Assembly (NCBI RefSeq): GCF_003331145.1
Contig: NZ_QLVE01000029.1
Coordinates: 1-39,365 of the forward strand
Direction: 5' to 3'
Length of the DNA stretch: 39,365 bases
Source: Exiguobacterium sp. TNDT2
Lineage (GTDB): Bacteria; Bacillota; Bacilli; Exiguobacteriales; Exiguobacteriaceae
The translations under genes were made by a program, and so were the position numbers. Shown here one piece after another: positions 1 through 6,571 of the stretch. Position 1 is the stretch's first letter. Each line of letters opens with the position of its first letter. The notes beneath the pieces are model-generated. The model saw only the letters and a program-made list of their open reading frames with translations. It made no database searches and was not told where the DNA came from.

Positions 1-11
1 GGAAATCATCG

Positions 12-46
12 AATGAATATACATTATGTATGTATAGTTATTCGTC
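12..46. promoter_or_regulatory. Two adjacent ArgR/AhrC-type ARG-box-like sites
   Basis: Two 18-bp segments (12-29 and 29-46) resemble the ARG box AATGAAT-WWWW-ATTCATT. The first has a perfect left half AATGAAT and ATT at the right; the second has ATG-AT on the left and ATTC on the right. A TATAGT hexamer (33-38) lies inside the second site, so a bound repressor would block the promoter of the following amino-acid antiporter. Inference from consensus only; the -35 region lies at or beyond the window edge. Confidence 0.4.
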
Positions 47-74
47 AAAATTCAACTTTTTTGGAGGATTTGGA

Positions 75-1478
75 ATGAAGGGACAATCAGCCGGAATCGG
101 CTTTTTTGGGCTTGCTGCCATGGTCGTCGGAACGATGATCGGCGGAGGCGCATTTAACTTGCCAGGTGCGATGGCGCAAGGTGCCGGGGTCGGTTCGATA
201 TTGATCGGTTGGACGATTACGGGCCTCGGCATGGTCATGCTCGCGTTCGTGTTTCAATTTTTAGCGAATACACGCCCTGAACTTGAAGGTGGGATTTATG
301 CCTACGCGAAAGAAGGGTTCGGCAAGTTCGTCGGGTTCAATAGCGGATGGGGTTACTGGATGTCGGCGTGGATTGGGACGGTAGCGAACATTACGTTAAT
401 CTTCAGCACGCTCAGCTACTTCTTTCCGATTTTCTCGTCAGAACATCGGACGTTCCGTTTACTCATGAGTGCAGTCGTCATTTGGGGGCTGTTTTGGATT
501 ATCTCGCGCGGGATGAGAGAAGCAGCACTCCTCAATATCGTCACGACGATCGCGAAGCTCGTCCCAATCTTCTTGTTCATCGTCCTCATCTTGTTCGCTT
601 TTCAAATCGATACGTTCCAAATCGACTTTTGGGGTCAGTCCGGCTTCAGCTGGTCACAAGTGTTCCCTCAAGTGAAGTCGACGATGCTCGTCACGCTTTG
701 GGCGTTTGTCGGCATTGAAGGAGCGGTCGTCCTATCGTCACGGGCTCGTCATAAACGAGACGTCGGACGGGCGACGGTGATCGGACTTGTCGGAACGCTC
801 ATCATTTATATGATGGTCTCGATTTTATCGTTCGGGGTGATGACGCAAGAACAACTCGCGGCACTTTCGGAGCCGTCGATGGCGTACGTGCTCGAGGCCG
901 TCGTCGGACCGGTCGGTGCGACCATCATCAACATCGGACTCCTCGTCTCGCTCTCGGGTGCCCTGCTCGGGTGGACGATTCTCGCGACAGAGATTTCATA
1001 CGTCGCCAGTCGTGACGGCGTGTTCCCGAAACTGTTCAATCGGCTCAATCAAAATGAGACGCCGGTGAGCGCCTTGTTCATCACACAAGCGTTCACGCAA
1101 CTCGTCACCATCATCGCCCTGTTCTCAGAACAGACGTACTTGGTGCTCTCGAGCATCGCCGGGATTGCGGCCCTCGTCCCGTACTTGTTCTCGGCCTTGT
1201 TCGGTTGGAAAGAGGCACAACGCACAAGGACTCGCTCGATGCTTGTCACGTCGGGCATCGCGACCTTGTACGCGGCATGGCTCCTCTACGCGTCGGGTGT
1301 CAACTATATGCTCATCGCCATGATCCTTTACGCGCCGGGCGTGTTCGTCTTCATGTTGGCCGAGCGCGAGCAAGGTCGTCCGTTCCTAAGCCGTCTGCAA
1401 TATATAATCGCGATCGTCATCCTGTTGGCAGCCACGTATGGTGTGTTTGGACTATGGACAGCGACCATCAGCCTATAA
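75..1478 (+). CDS. Basic amino acid/polyamine antiporter (APC superfamily, ArcD/LysP-like)
   Basis: Inner-membrane amino-acid transporter of about 467 residues with roughly 12 hydrophobic segments. The N-terminal stretch VVGTMIGGGAFNLPGAM is the unwound TM1 glycine motif of APC antiporters, and the GGIYAYAKEGFG segment is typical of the arginine:ornithine/lysine antiporter group. The start is set at the ATG at 75, preceded by TTGGAGG at 61-67; an upstream in-frame start at 30 has no ribosome binding site. ARG-box-like sites upstream and ornithine aminotransferase 2.2 kb downstream suggest arginine, ornithine or lysine as substrate, but this is inference. A bidirectional terminator follows immediately. 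It could equally be a lysine or polyamine carrier. Confidence 0.8.
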   Translation: MKGQSAGIGFFGLAAMVVGTMIGGGAFNLPGAMAQGAGVGSILIGWTITGLGMVMLAFVFQFLANTRPELEGGIYAYAKEGFGKFVGFNSGWGYWMSAWIGTVANITLIFSTLSYFFPIFSSEHRTFRLLMSAVVIWGLFWIISRGMREAALLNIVTTIAKLVPIFLFIVLILFAFQIDTFQIDFWGQSGFSWSQVFPQVKSTMLVTLWAFVGIEGAVVLSSRARHKRDVGRATVIGLVGTLIIYMMVSILSFGVMTQEQLAALSEPSMAYVLEAVVGPVGATIINIGLLVSLSGALLGWTILATEISYVASRDGVFPKLFNRLNQNETPVSALFITQAFTQLVTIIALFSEQTYLVLSSIAGIAALVPYLFSALFGWKEAQRTRTRSMLVTSGIATLYAAWLLYASGVNYMLIAMILYAPGVFVFMLAEREQGRPFLSRLQYIIAIVILLAATYGVFGLWTATISL

Positions 1479-1480
1479 TA

Positions 1481-1522
1481 AAAAAGTCATTGCCCGTCGT
1501 GAGACGAGCGATGACTTTTTTA
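1481..1522. terminator. Bidirectional rho-independent terminator
   Basis: AAAAAGTCAT pairs with ATGACTTTTT around an inner GC-rich stem, with an A-run on the left and a T-run on the right, so it can end transcription on both strands. It separates the antiporter from the convergent GGDEF/EAL gene, whose TAA stop (1520-1522) lies in the T-run. Confidence 0.9.
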
Positions 1523-3562
1523 TTGTTGTTGGCCTGTTAATAAACGAACGACTTCGATTGGAGGCATCGGTTTGGCGTACAAAAAGCCTTGGAACGAGTC
1601 ACAGGCGGTTTGTTTCAAGTGGTCGAGCATCTCCTGGTTCTCGACCCCTTCGGCCACGACATGCAAGTGCAGGCTCTTACCGAGGTGGACGATGACATCG
1701 AGCAAGTGCGACTTCGAGGCGAGCCAATCATCTAAAAAAACTTTATCGATTTTTAGTTCATCGACCGGGAACGACTTCAAGTATTGGAGTGAAGAGAAGC
1801 CGGTCCCGAAGTCGTCAATCGATAGGCGATAGTCAAGAAGTTTGATTTGTTCCATCCGAGCAATGATTTCATCCGTTTGTTGCATGACAAGACTTTCTGT
1901 GATTTCGAGAATGATGTCGGACGGATTTAAATCAAATTGTTGTTTAATGTTACGGAGCGTATGGATGAAGCTGTCACTTCGAAATTGATTCGGCGAAATA
2001 TTGACGGCCATCGACAGCGGATGATCGACGAGTTGTTGCCAGGCTTTTAATTGTTTAGCGGCTTCAAGAATGACCCAATTGTTAATTGGTACGATTAATG
2101 CCATCTCTTCGGCAAGTGGAATGAACTCTGAAGGCGGGATTTGACCGAGTTCATCATGGTGCCATCGCAGAAGTGCCTCGAAGCCGATGAGGGCATCGGT
2201 CTGTAAGTCATATTTTGGTTGGTACTCTAGATAGAAATGTTTTTCTTCGAGCGCTTGGTAGAGTGCTTTCTCGATATGGATTTGACGTGAGAACGCACCA
2301 TCCATATCTTTCGTGACGAACTGGATCGTCCCGACACCAATCCGTTTGCCTTTGAACAAGGCGTTCTCGGCTCGCGTATACAATTCTTCTAGTGAAGACG
2401 TGGCTGATGGATAGAAGACGCAACCGATAGAAATCGAAACCATGATGGAATGATGATAAATCCGGAACGGGCGTTGCAGTTCATGTTGGAGCTGGCGCAA
2501 GAACTGGAACACTTCTTTTTTCGATTGTTCGAAGAACAGCAACCCGAACAAACCACCTGACGGATGGAACATGATGCTTGTATCGGGCATAAACTGTGCG
2601 GCTCGGGCTTTGATTTGAACGAGCAGTTCGTTACCGACACGCGAACCGAACGATTCGTTGATGATCTTGAATCGGTCGATATCGAATAAGGCAACGTGAA
2701 CCAAACCATTACTTTGATCGACGTCCTTCAATATATGAGCGTACTGACGCATCCATCCTTTTTTATTCAATAATCCAGTCAAATCGTTGTGGTAAGCGAG
2801 ATAATTGACATCTTGTTCAAGTCGTTTTTTGTCTGAAACATCGAAGCCAAAGGCTGTATACTGGATGACATTCCCTTCCTCGCTCAAGATTGGGACGACC
2901 GTCAAATTGAGCCAGCACATGTTGATCGTATGTTGTTCCGAACGAATAGGCATTTCGCCGTTCCAAATCCGGTCAGTCGTAAGTGCTTCAAGCACGTCCA
3001 CCGCAATCGGGTCATTTTCAAACGACGGATGGATGAGCTCGAACCAATTGCGACCGATGAATTGCTGCTCGGTTGCCCCGATCAACTTGCGCAGTAATGG
3101 ATTGATTTCGGTAATCTGTCCGTAGGCGTCCACGGCCAAATAATACGTGGATTGCTCAATCATCGCTTGGAAGTGGTGAAGCAGATTGAACTGTTCTGTG
3201 CTAATGAGTGGACTAAATCCTTTTGGTAAAAAAGCTATGAAGTATCCAGTGAAGTTGTCAACGGAAAAGGATTGCAAATAGGCGATTGCATAGACGACAG
3301 ACCCGTTTTTATGTCTGAATGGCGTCATTGCTGTCGTCGAGAACGGATATTGAAGGAGCAGTGGCGACCACGTCTCGAGCGTTCGCTTTAAGTGTTGGAC
3401 GACCGGAAGCGGATGATGAAGGACCTCGTCCCGTTCCCATCCGAAGAGTGTTTCCGCATATTCGTTCCACAGCAGAACGTTGCCGTCGAAAGTGATGTAA
3501 CAACACGGTACAGACAACGCATCAATAAACTCTTCAATCGGCAAATCACGCAATGAAGCCAC
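1520..3562 (-). CDS. PAS-PAS-GGDEF-EAL protein, degenerate cyclase, intact phosphodiesterase
   Basis: A 680-residue cytoplasmic c-di-GMP signalling protein without membrane segments. Domain order by motif: PAS about 5-110, PAS about 130-245, GGDEF about 250-415, EAL about 430-670. The GGDEF signature is replaced by GGLFG (336-340), so diguanylate cyclase activity should be lost; the domain may bind GTP or act as a regulator. The EAL domain keeps E462-A-L, the DDFGTG loop and EGVEN, consistent with an active c-di-GMP phosphodiesterase. The start is GTG at 3562 behind GGGGGA with six bases spacing. It is transcribed divergently from rocD and ends in a shared terminator. The PAS ligand cannot be told from sequence. 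Confidence 0.88.
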   Translation of the reverse strand: MASLRDLPIEEFIDALSVPCCYITFDGNVLLWNEYAETLFGWERDEVLHHPLPVVQHLKRTLETWSPLLLQYPFSTTAMTPFRHKNGSVVYAIAYLQSFSVDNFTGYFIAFLPKGFSPLISTEQFNLLHHFQAMIEQSTYYLAVDAYGQITEINPLLRKLIGATEQQFIGRNWFELIHPSFENDPIAVDVLEALTTDRIWNGEMPIRSEQHTINMCWLNLTVVPILSEEGNVIQYTAFGFDVSDKKRLEQDVNYLAYHNDLTGLLNKKGWMRQYAHILKDVDQSNGLVHVALFDIDRFKIINESFGSRVGNELLVQIKARAAQFMPDTSIMFHPSGGLFGLLFFEQSKKEVFQFLRQLQHELQRPFRIYHHSIMVSISIGCVFYPSATSSLEELYTRAENALFKGKRIGVGTIQFVTKDMDGAFSRQIHIEKALYQALEEKHFYLEYQPKYDLQTDALIGFEALLRWHHDELGQIPPSEFIPLAEEMALIVPINNWVILEAAKQLKAWQQLVDHPLSMAVNISPNQFRSDSFIHTLRNIKQQFDLNPSDIILEITESLVMQQTDEIIARMEQIKLLDYRLSIDDFGTGFSSLQYLKSFPVDELKIDKVFLDDWLASKSHLLDVIVHLGKSLHLHVVAEGVENQEMLDHLKQTACDSFQGFLYAKPMPPIEVVRLLTGQQQ

Positions 3563-3650
3563 AATATTTCCCCCAATCTACATCAACTGAATCTTAGTAT
3601 ACGTTCAGTGTACCTTATTTTCCCAAGCCGAGGAATGGGCAAGTTGGTCG

Positions 3651-3680
3651 TTGTCAAAAGAAAGACCGGCATCATATACT
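3651..3680 (+). promoter_or_regulatory. Vegetative promoter of rocD
   Basis: TTGTCA (3651-3656) and TATACT (3675-3680) are separated by 18 bp and lie about 40 bp upstream of the rocD start. This is a good housekeeping-sigma promoter; no Sigma-54 elements of the kind used by Bacillus subtilis rocD were seen. Confidence 0.65.
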
Positions 3681-3718
3681 GAGAGGGTAAGGTAGTTTTT
3701 TGATAAGGGGGAAAGCAA

Positions 3719-4921
3719 ATGTCAAAGACACAAGAAGTGATTGAATTGACAGAGAAGTTCGGGGCACACAACTATCATCCGCTTCCAATCGTCATCTCGG
3801 AAGCGAAAGGAATCTGGGTGACAGACCCAGAAGGGAACCGCTACATGGATATGTTAAGCGCATATTCGGCGGTCAATCAAGGCCATTGCCATCCAAAAAT
3901 CATTCAGGCGCTAAAGGATCAAGCGGATAAAATCACGCTGACGTCACGCGCATTTTACAATGATCAACTCGGTCGTTTCTACAAGAAAGTGGCAGCGCTT
4001 ACAAAAAAAGAGATGGTGTTGCCGATGAATACGGGCGCGGAGGCGGTCGAGACGGCGGTCAAAGCGTCACGCCGTTGGGCGTATGAAGTAAAAGAAATTC
4101 CGGGACAAGCAGAGATTATCGTCTGCTCGGGTAACTTCCACGGACGGACGATGGCAGCTGTTTCGATGTCGACGGAAGCGGAATACCAACGCGGATTTGG
4201 TCCGTTATTGCCAGGATTCAAGGTCGTTCCATACGGGGACATCGATGCGTTCGAGACGGCCATTACGGAAAATACGGCGGCGTTCATCGTCGAGCCGATT
4301 CAAGGCGAGGCCGGAATCATCATTCCGCCGGCCGGTTACTTGAAACGTGCCAGTGAGCTGTGCCGGCAGCATAACGTGTTATTTGTGGCCGATGAGATTC
4401 AATCGGGGCTCGGCCGCTCGGGCAAATGGTTCGCCATCGAATGGGAAGAGGTAGAGCCAGATATGTATATTCTCGGTAAAGCGCTCGGGGGCGGCGTATT
4501 CCCGGTATCGTGTGTCGCAGCCAATGAAAACGTGTTGAGCGTATTCAATCCAGGCTCGCACGGGTCGACGTTCGGCGGAAACCCGCTCGCGGCAGCCGTG
4601 TCGATCGCGTCGCTTGAAGTGCTAGAGGAAGAGCAACTGCCACAGCGTTCACTTGAACTCGGGACGTACTTCATGGACCGATTGAAATCGATCGACAATC
4701 CGCTCATCAAAGATGTACGCGGACGTGGCTTGTTCATCGGAATCGAATTGACGGAAGCGGCACGTCCCTATTGTGAGGCGCTCAAAGAGCGTGGCCTGCT
4801 CTGCAAAGAGACACATGAGACTGTGATTCGTTTGGCGCCACCGCTCGTCATCACGAAAGAGGAGCTCGATGAGGCGTTCGAAGCCATCTCGGCCGTGTTC
4901 GCACCGGCAGCTATTTCGTGA
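3719..4921 (+). CDS. rocD: Ornithine aminotransferase (ornithine--oxo-acid transaminase)
   Basis: A 400-residue class-III PLP-dependent aminotransferase converting L-ornithine and 2-oxoglutarate to glutamate-5-semialdehyde (which cyclises to P5C) and glutamate in the cytosol. The PLP lysine is K254 in [10 protein letters not shown]; the upstream [11 protein letters not shown] segment holds the cofactor-ring aspartate, and SGNFHGRT and [11 protein letters not shown] are typical of RocD. Start ATG at 3719 follows AAGGGGG at 3705-3711. Length matches the family. It connects arginine/ornithine breakdown with proline synthesis; a P5C reductase gene lies 17 kb away and an APC antiporter with ARG-box-like sites lies nearby. 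Confidence 0.95.
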   Translation: MSKTQEVIELTEKFGAHNYHPLPIVISEAKGIWVTDPEGNRYMDMLSAYSAVNQGHCHPKIIQALKDQADKITLTSRAFYNDQLGRFYKKVAALTKKEMVLPMNTGAEAVETAVKASRRWAYEVKEIPGQAEIIVCSGNFHGRTMAAVSMSTEAEYQRGFGPLLPGFKVVPYGDIDAFETAITENTAAFIVEPIQGEAGIIIPPAGYLKRASELCRQHNVLFVADEIQSGLGRSGKWFAIEWEEVEPDMYILGKALGGGVFPVSCVAANENVLSVFNPGSHGSTFGGNPLAAAVSIASLEVLEEEQLPQRSLELGTYFMDRLKSIDNPLIKDVRGRGLFIGIELTEAARPYCEALKERGLLCKETHETVIRLAPPLVITKEELDEAFEAISAVFAPAAIS

Positions 4922-4933
4922 TTACGCATCGCT

Positions 4934-4942
4934 TGTTATAAT
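4934..4942 (+). promoter_or_regulatory. Extended -10 promoter upstream of crcB pair
   Basis: TGTTATAAT is a perfect extended -10 element (TG-n-TATAAT) 13 bp after the rocD stop; a clear -35 is lacking, as is usual for this promoter type. Transcription would start near 4949 and run at once into the hairpin at 4953-4993 before reaching crcB. Confidence 0.5.
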
Positions 4943-4952
4943 GAATACAGAC

Positions 4953-4993
4953 AAACACCTGTCTCGCGACGTGCTCGCGGCAGGTGTTTTTTT
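4953..4993 (+). terminator. Terminator/attenuator between rocD and crcB
   Basis: AAACACCTG (4953-4961) pairs with CAGGTGTTT (4981-4989), with an inner CGCGA/TCGCG stem, followed by a T-run. It ends the rocD transcript. Because a promoter-like extended -10 lies directly upstream, it could also act as an attenuator in the crcB leader. Confidence 0.85.
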
Positions 4994-5009
4994 GAAAGGA
5001 GACGGGGCC

Positions 5010-5417
5010 ATGCTCTATGTATACGTCGGGGTGGCCGGGGCGCTCGGTGCCCTCGCACGTTACGGGATCGGAATGGCGATTGCGTCATCTTGGACAAGCG
5101 TGTTTCCGCTCGGGACGCTCGTCATCAACTTAATGGGCAGTTTTATTCTTGGGTGGTTGACGCACTTCTTATTTCGATCCGGCCGACTGTCACCGACAGT
5201 CGTCACTGCTCTCGGGACGGGATTCATCGGCTCATTCACGACGTTCTCGACGTTCAGTGTCGAGACGATTCAATTGCTCGAGGCCGGCGCGCTCGGTTCA
5301 GCTCTGTTTTACGTGACGCTCAGTCTCGGGCTCGGGTTGCTCAGTTCATGGCTCGGCTTTTGGTTCGGACGGCGACGGTTCAATCGAGCGATCATGCGAC
5401 AGGAGGAAGTGCGATGA
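5010..5417 (+). CDS. crcB1: Fluoride ion channel subunit CrcB/Fluc (first copy)
   Basis: A 135-residue four-helix membrane protein of the CrcB/Fluc family, which exports fluoride as a dual-topology or paired antiparallel dimer. Diagnostic segments are GALGALARYGIG near the N-terminus, LGTLVINLMGSFILG (the conserved TM2 asparagine) and GFIGSFTTFSTFS, the TM3 break carrying the phenylalanine fluoride path. Start ATG at 5010 follows AAAGGAG with about eight bases spacing; an upstream extension of the open frame overlaps rocD and the terminator and was rejected. Its stop overlaps the start of the second copy (ATGA), indicating coupled translation of a heterodimer. Confidence 0.93.
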   Translation: MLYVYVGVAGALGALARYGIGMAIASSWTSVFPLGTLVINLMGSFILGWLTHFLFRSGRLSPTVVTALGTGFIGSFTTFSTFSVETIQLLEAGALGSALFYVTLSLGLGLLSSWLGFWFGRRRFNRAIMRQEEVR

Positions 5418-5758
5418 CGCTTCTCCTCATCATGGTCGGCGCGTTCTTCGGGGCGATGGCACGATTTGGGGTCGGTCAGTTCGTCAAAACCCGGACGACA
5501 TCGGCGTTCCCATGGGCAACGCTCATCGTCAATGTGACCGGTTCGTTCGGTCTTGGATATTTATACGGGGCGAGTGTTCACCAAACGCTCCTACTCGGTC
5601 TCGGAGTCGGCTTTCTTGGCTCGTTCACGACGTTCTCGACGTTCAAGCTCGAAGTGATGCGGTTTGTCGCTAAAGACTGGCTTCGTTTCGGGACGTATTT
5701 GCTCGCGACGTATCTGCTCGGGCTTATAGCGGCCTATATCGGTTATCATCTGCCATGA
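5414..5758 (+). CDS. crcB2: Fluoride ion channel subunit CrcB/Fluc (second copy)
   Basis: A 114-residue partner of the preceding CrcB protein with the same signatures: GAFFGAMARFGVG, ATLIVNVTGSFGLGY and GFLGSFTTFSTFK. It starts at ATG 5414, overlapping the crcB1 stop by four bases behind AGGAGGAAG, so the two are translated as a unit. Tandem crcB genes usually encode the two oppositely oriented halves of a heterodimeric fluoride channel. It ends in a terminator shared with the convergent yhfH-like gene. Confidence 0.93.
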   Translation: MTLLLIMVGAFFGAMARFGVGQFVKTRTTSAFPWATLIVNVTGSFGLGYLYGASVHQTLLLGLGVGFLGSFTTFSTFKLEVMRFVAKDWLRFGTYLLATYLLGLIAAYIGYHLP

Positions 5759-5796
5759 CAAATCCCTCGGAAACGTATTCCGAGGGATTTGTTTTA
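5758..5796. terminator. Bidirectional terminator between crcB2 and yhfH-like gene
   Basis: A 15-bp perfect stem (5758-5772 with 5778-5792, core AAATCCCTCGGAA) with a five-base loop is followed by TTTTA. The stem overlaps the last base of the crcB2 stop, and the stop of the opposite gene (5794-5796) sits in the T-run. Confidence 0.9.
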
Positions 5797-5952
5797 TTCA
5801 CTGAGTTGCAGTTTTTCAGCACAAGATGCGCATGTGCTCTCGTATGATTCGCACTGCTCATCCATGTGGTTCCCGCATTCTTGACACGTCTTGTCCGGTA
5901 ACTTCCGATAAAATTCGACGGAAGATTCAAGTCGGCTTGCCCATTCATTCAT
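5794..5952 (-). CDS. YhfH-like small zinc-ribbon protein (52 aa)
   Basis: A short gene encoding 52 residues, beginning MNEWASRLESSVEFYRKLPD. It contains CQECG and CASC pairs plus an extra cysteine, forming a C-x2-C...C-x2-C zinc-ribbon-like pattern. The layout FYRKLPDKTCQECG with a second cysteine pair after ESYES matches the YhfH family of tiny Bacillus proteins of unknown function. A strong AAAGGGGG ribosome binding site precedes ATG 5952 by eight bases, and a promoter is present upstream. Overlapping longer frames lack this support. It stands back to back with the CadC-like metal sensor, which hints at zinc or thiol biology, but that is inference. Confidence 0.8.
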   Translation of the reverse strand: MNEWASRLESSVEFYRKLPDKTCQECGNHMDEQCESYESTCASCAEKLQLSE

Positions 5953-5999
5953 TGTAACTGCCCCCTTTATTTAAGTAACGTAGCTATTATGTTGTTTTG

Positions 6000-6029
6000 A
6001 TTGTATTATAACAGTAGTGTATAAGTCAA
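6000..6029 (-). promoter_or_regulatory. Promoter of the yhfH-like gene
   Basis: On the minus strand TTGACT (6029-6024) and TACAAT (6005-6000) are 18 bp apart, 48 bp upstream of the start codon. A second hexamer TATAAT overlaps the spacer. Confidence 0.6.
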
Positions 6030-6044
6030 CAATAATATATAACA

Positions 6045-6056
6045 GATTTATAAATC
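6045..6056. promoter_or_regulatory. Palindrome in the promoter of the ArsR/CadC-like gene
   Basis: GATTTATAAATC is a perfect 12-bp palindrome just upstream of a TAGAAT -10 (6066-6071) and 43 bp before the regulator start. The position suits an autoregulatory operator, but the sequence differs from the operator seen upstream of cadA. Confidence 0.35.
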
Positions 6057-6098
6057 GGATTTTGTTAGAATGAGAGTACAGAAAACGAGGTGAGATGG

Positions 6099-6461
6099 AT
6101 GAAAGCACCCCAGTGTGAAACAATCGCCATTCAAAGTGAAGATGTGACGGTGTTACAACGGGCACTGACAGACCTAGATGCGGTTCGAGTCAGTCGATTG
6201 TTCAAGGCGTTCGCCGATCCGACCCGGCTCAAAGTGTTGTACGTCATGACGTTAGAACGGGAACTGTGCGTCTGTGATGTGGCGGCCGTAATCGGACATT
6301 CAAACGCGACGGCGTCGCATCATTTACGGACGTTGCTCGAGCAAGGGCTTGTCAAATATCGAAAAGATGGAAAAGTCGTCTACTACTCACTCGACGACGA
6401 TCACGTCCGACTACTCGTCGAAATCGCGATGGCCCATAGTGCCGAACAAATTGATGCGTGA
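6099..6461 (+). CDS. ArsR/SmtB-family metal-sensing repressor, CadC-like
   Basis: A 120-residue winged-helix repressor expected to release DNA on binding Cd/Pb/Zn and to control the adjacent cadA-type ATPase. It carries the alpha3N-type thiolate motif ELCVCD (C57, C59) together with an N-terminal Cys (C6), and also the complete alpha5 zinc site pattern D100-x-H102...H113-xx-E116 known from SmtB/CadC. The recognition helix is HSNATASHHLRTL. ATG 6099 follows GAGGTGAG closely; a GTG three codons upstream overlaps that site and is less likely. A terminator separates it from cadA, so the two are separate units. Confidence 0.88.
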   Translation: MKAPQCETIAIQSEDVTVLQRALTDLDAVRVSRLFKAFADPTRLKVLYVMTLERELCVCDVAAVIGHSNATASHHLRTLLEQGLVKYRKDGKVVYYSLDDDHVRLLVEIAMAHSAEQIDA

Positions 6462-6465
6462 TAAA

Positions 6466-6498
6466 GAGCCAGCTGGAATTCCAGTCGGATCTTTTTTC
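6466..6498 (+). terminator. Terminator after the ArsR/CadC-like gene
   Basis: A hairpin centred on the palindrome CTGGAATTCCAG, extended by AAAGA...TCTTT with two mismatches, is followed by TTTTTT. Confidence 0.8.
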
Positions 6499-6506
6499 GG
6501 TTGTAA

Positions 6507-6551
6507 TTGTTTGAGTACAGCGTTACGATATATTCAAATGAACGTTTGAAT
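6507..6551 (+). promoter_or_regulatory. cadA promoter with CadC/SmtB-type operator
   Basis: A TTGTTG (6507-6512) and TATATT (6529-6534) pair with 16-bp spacing forms a promoter. ATTCAAA (6532-6538) and TTTGAAT (6545-6551) form an inverted repeat around TGAACG that overlaps the -10, in the style of the imperfect 12-2-12 operators bound by SmtB/CadC/CzrA repressors. Binding there would block cadA. Confidence 0.65.
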
Positions 6552-6571
6552 GTAAAAGGGGCGAAATAATT

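Noticed and set aside
4943-5009. Fluoride riboswitch upstream of the crcB pair
   Set aside because: The position is typical, but the leader is too short and lacks the aptamer core; only a plain terminator-like hairpin is present.
5724-5948. 74-codon minus-strand open frame after crcB2
   Set aside because: It is out of frame with the YhfH-like gene in the same place, which has a strong ribosome binding site, cysteine pairs and fitting terminator.
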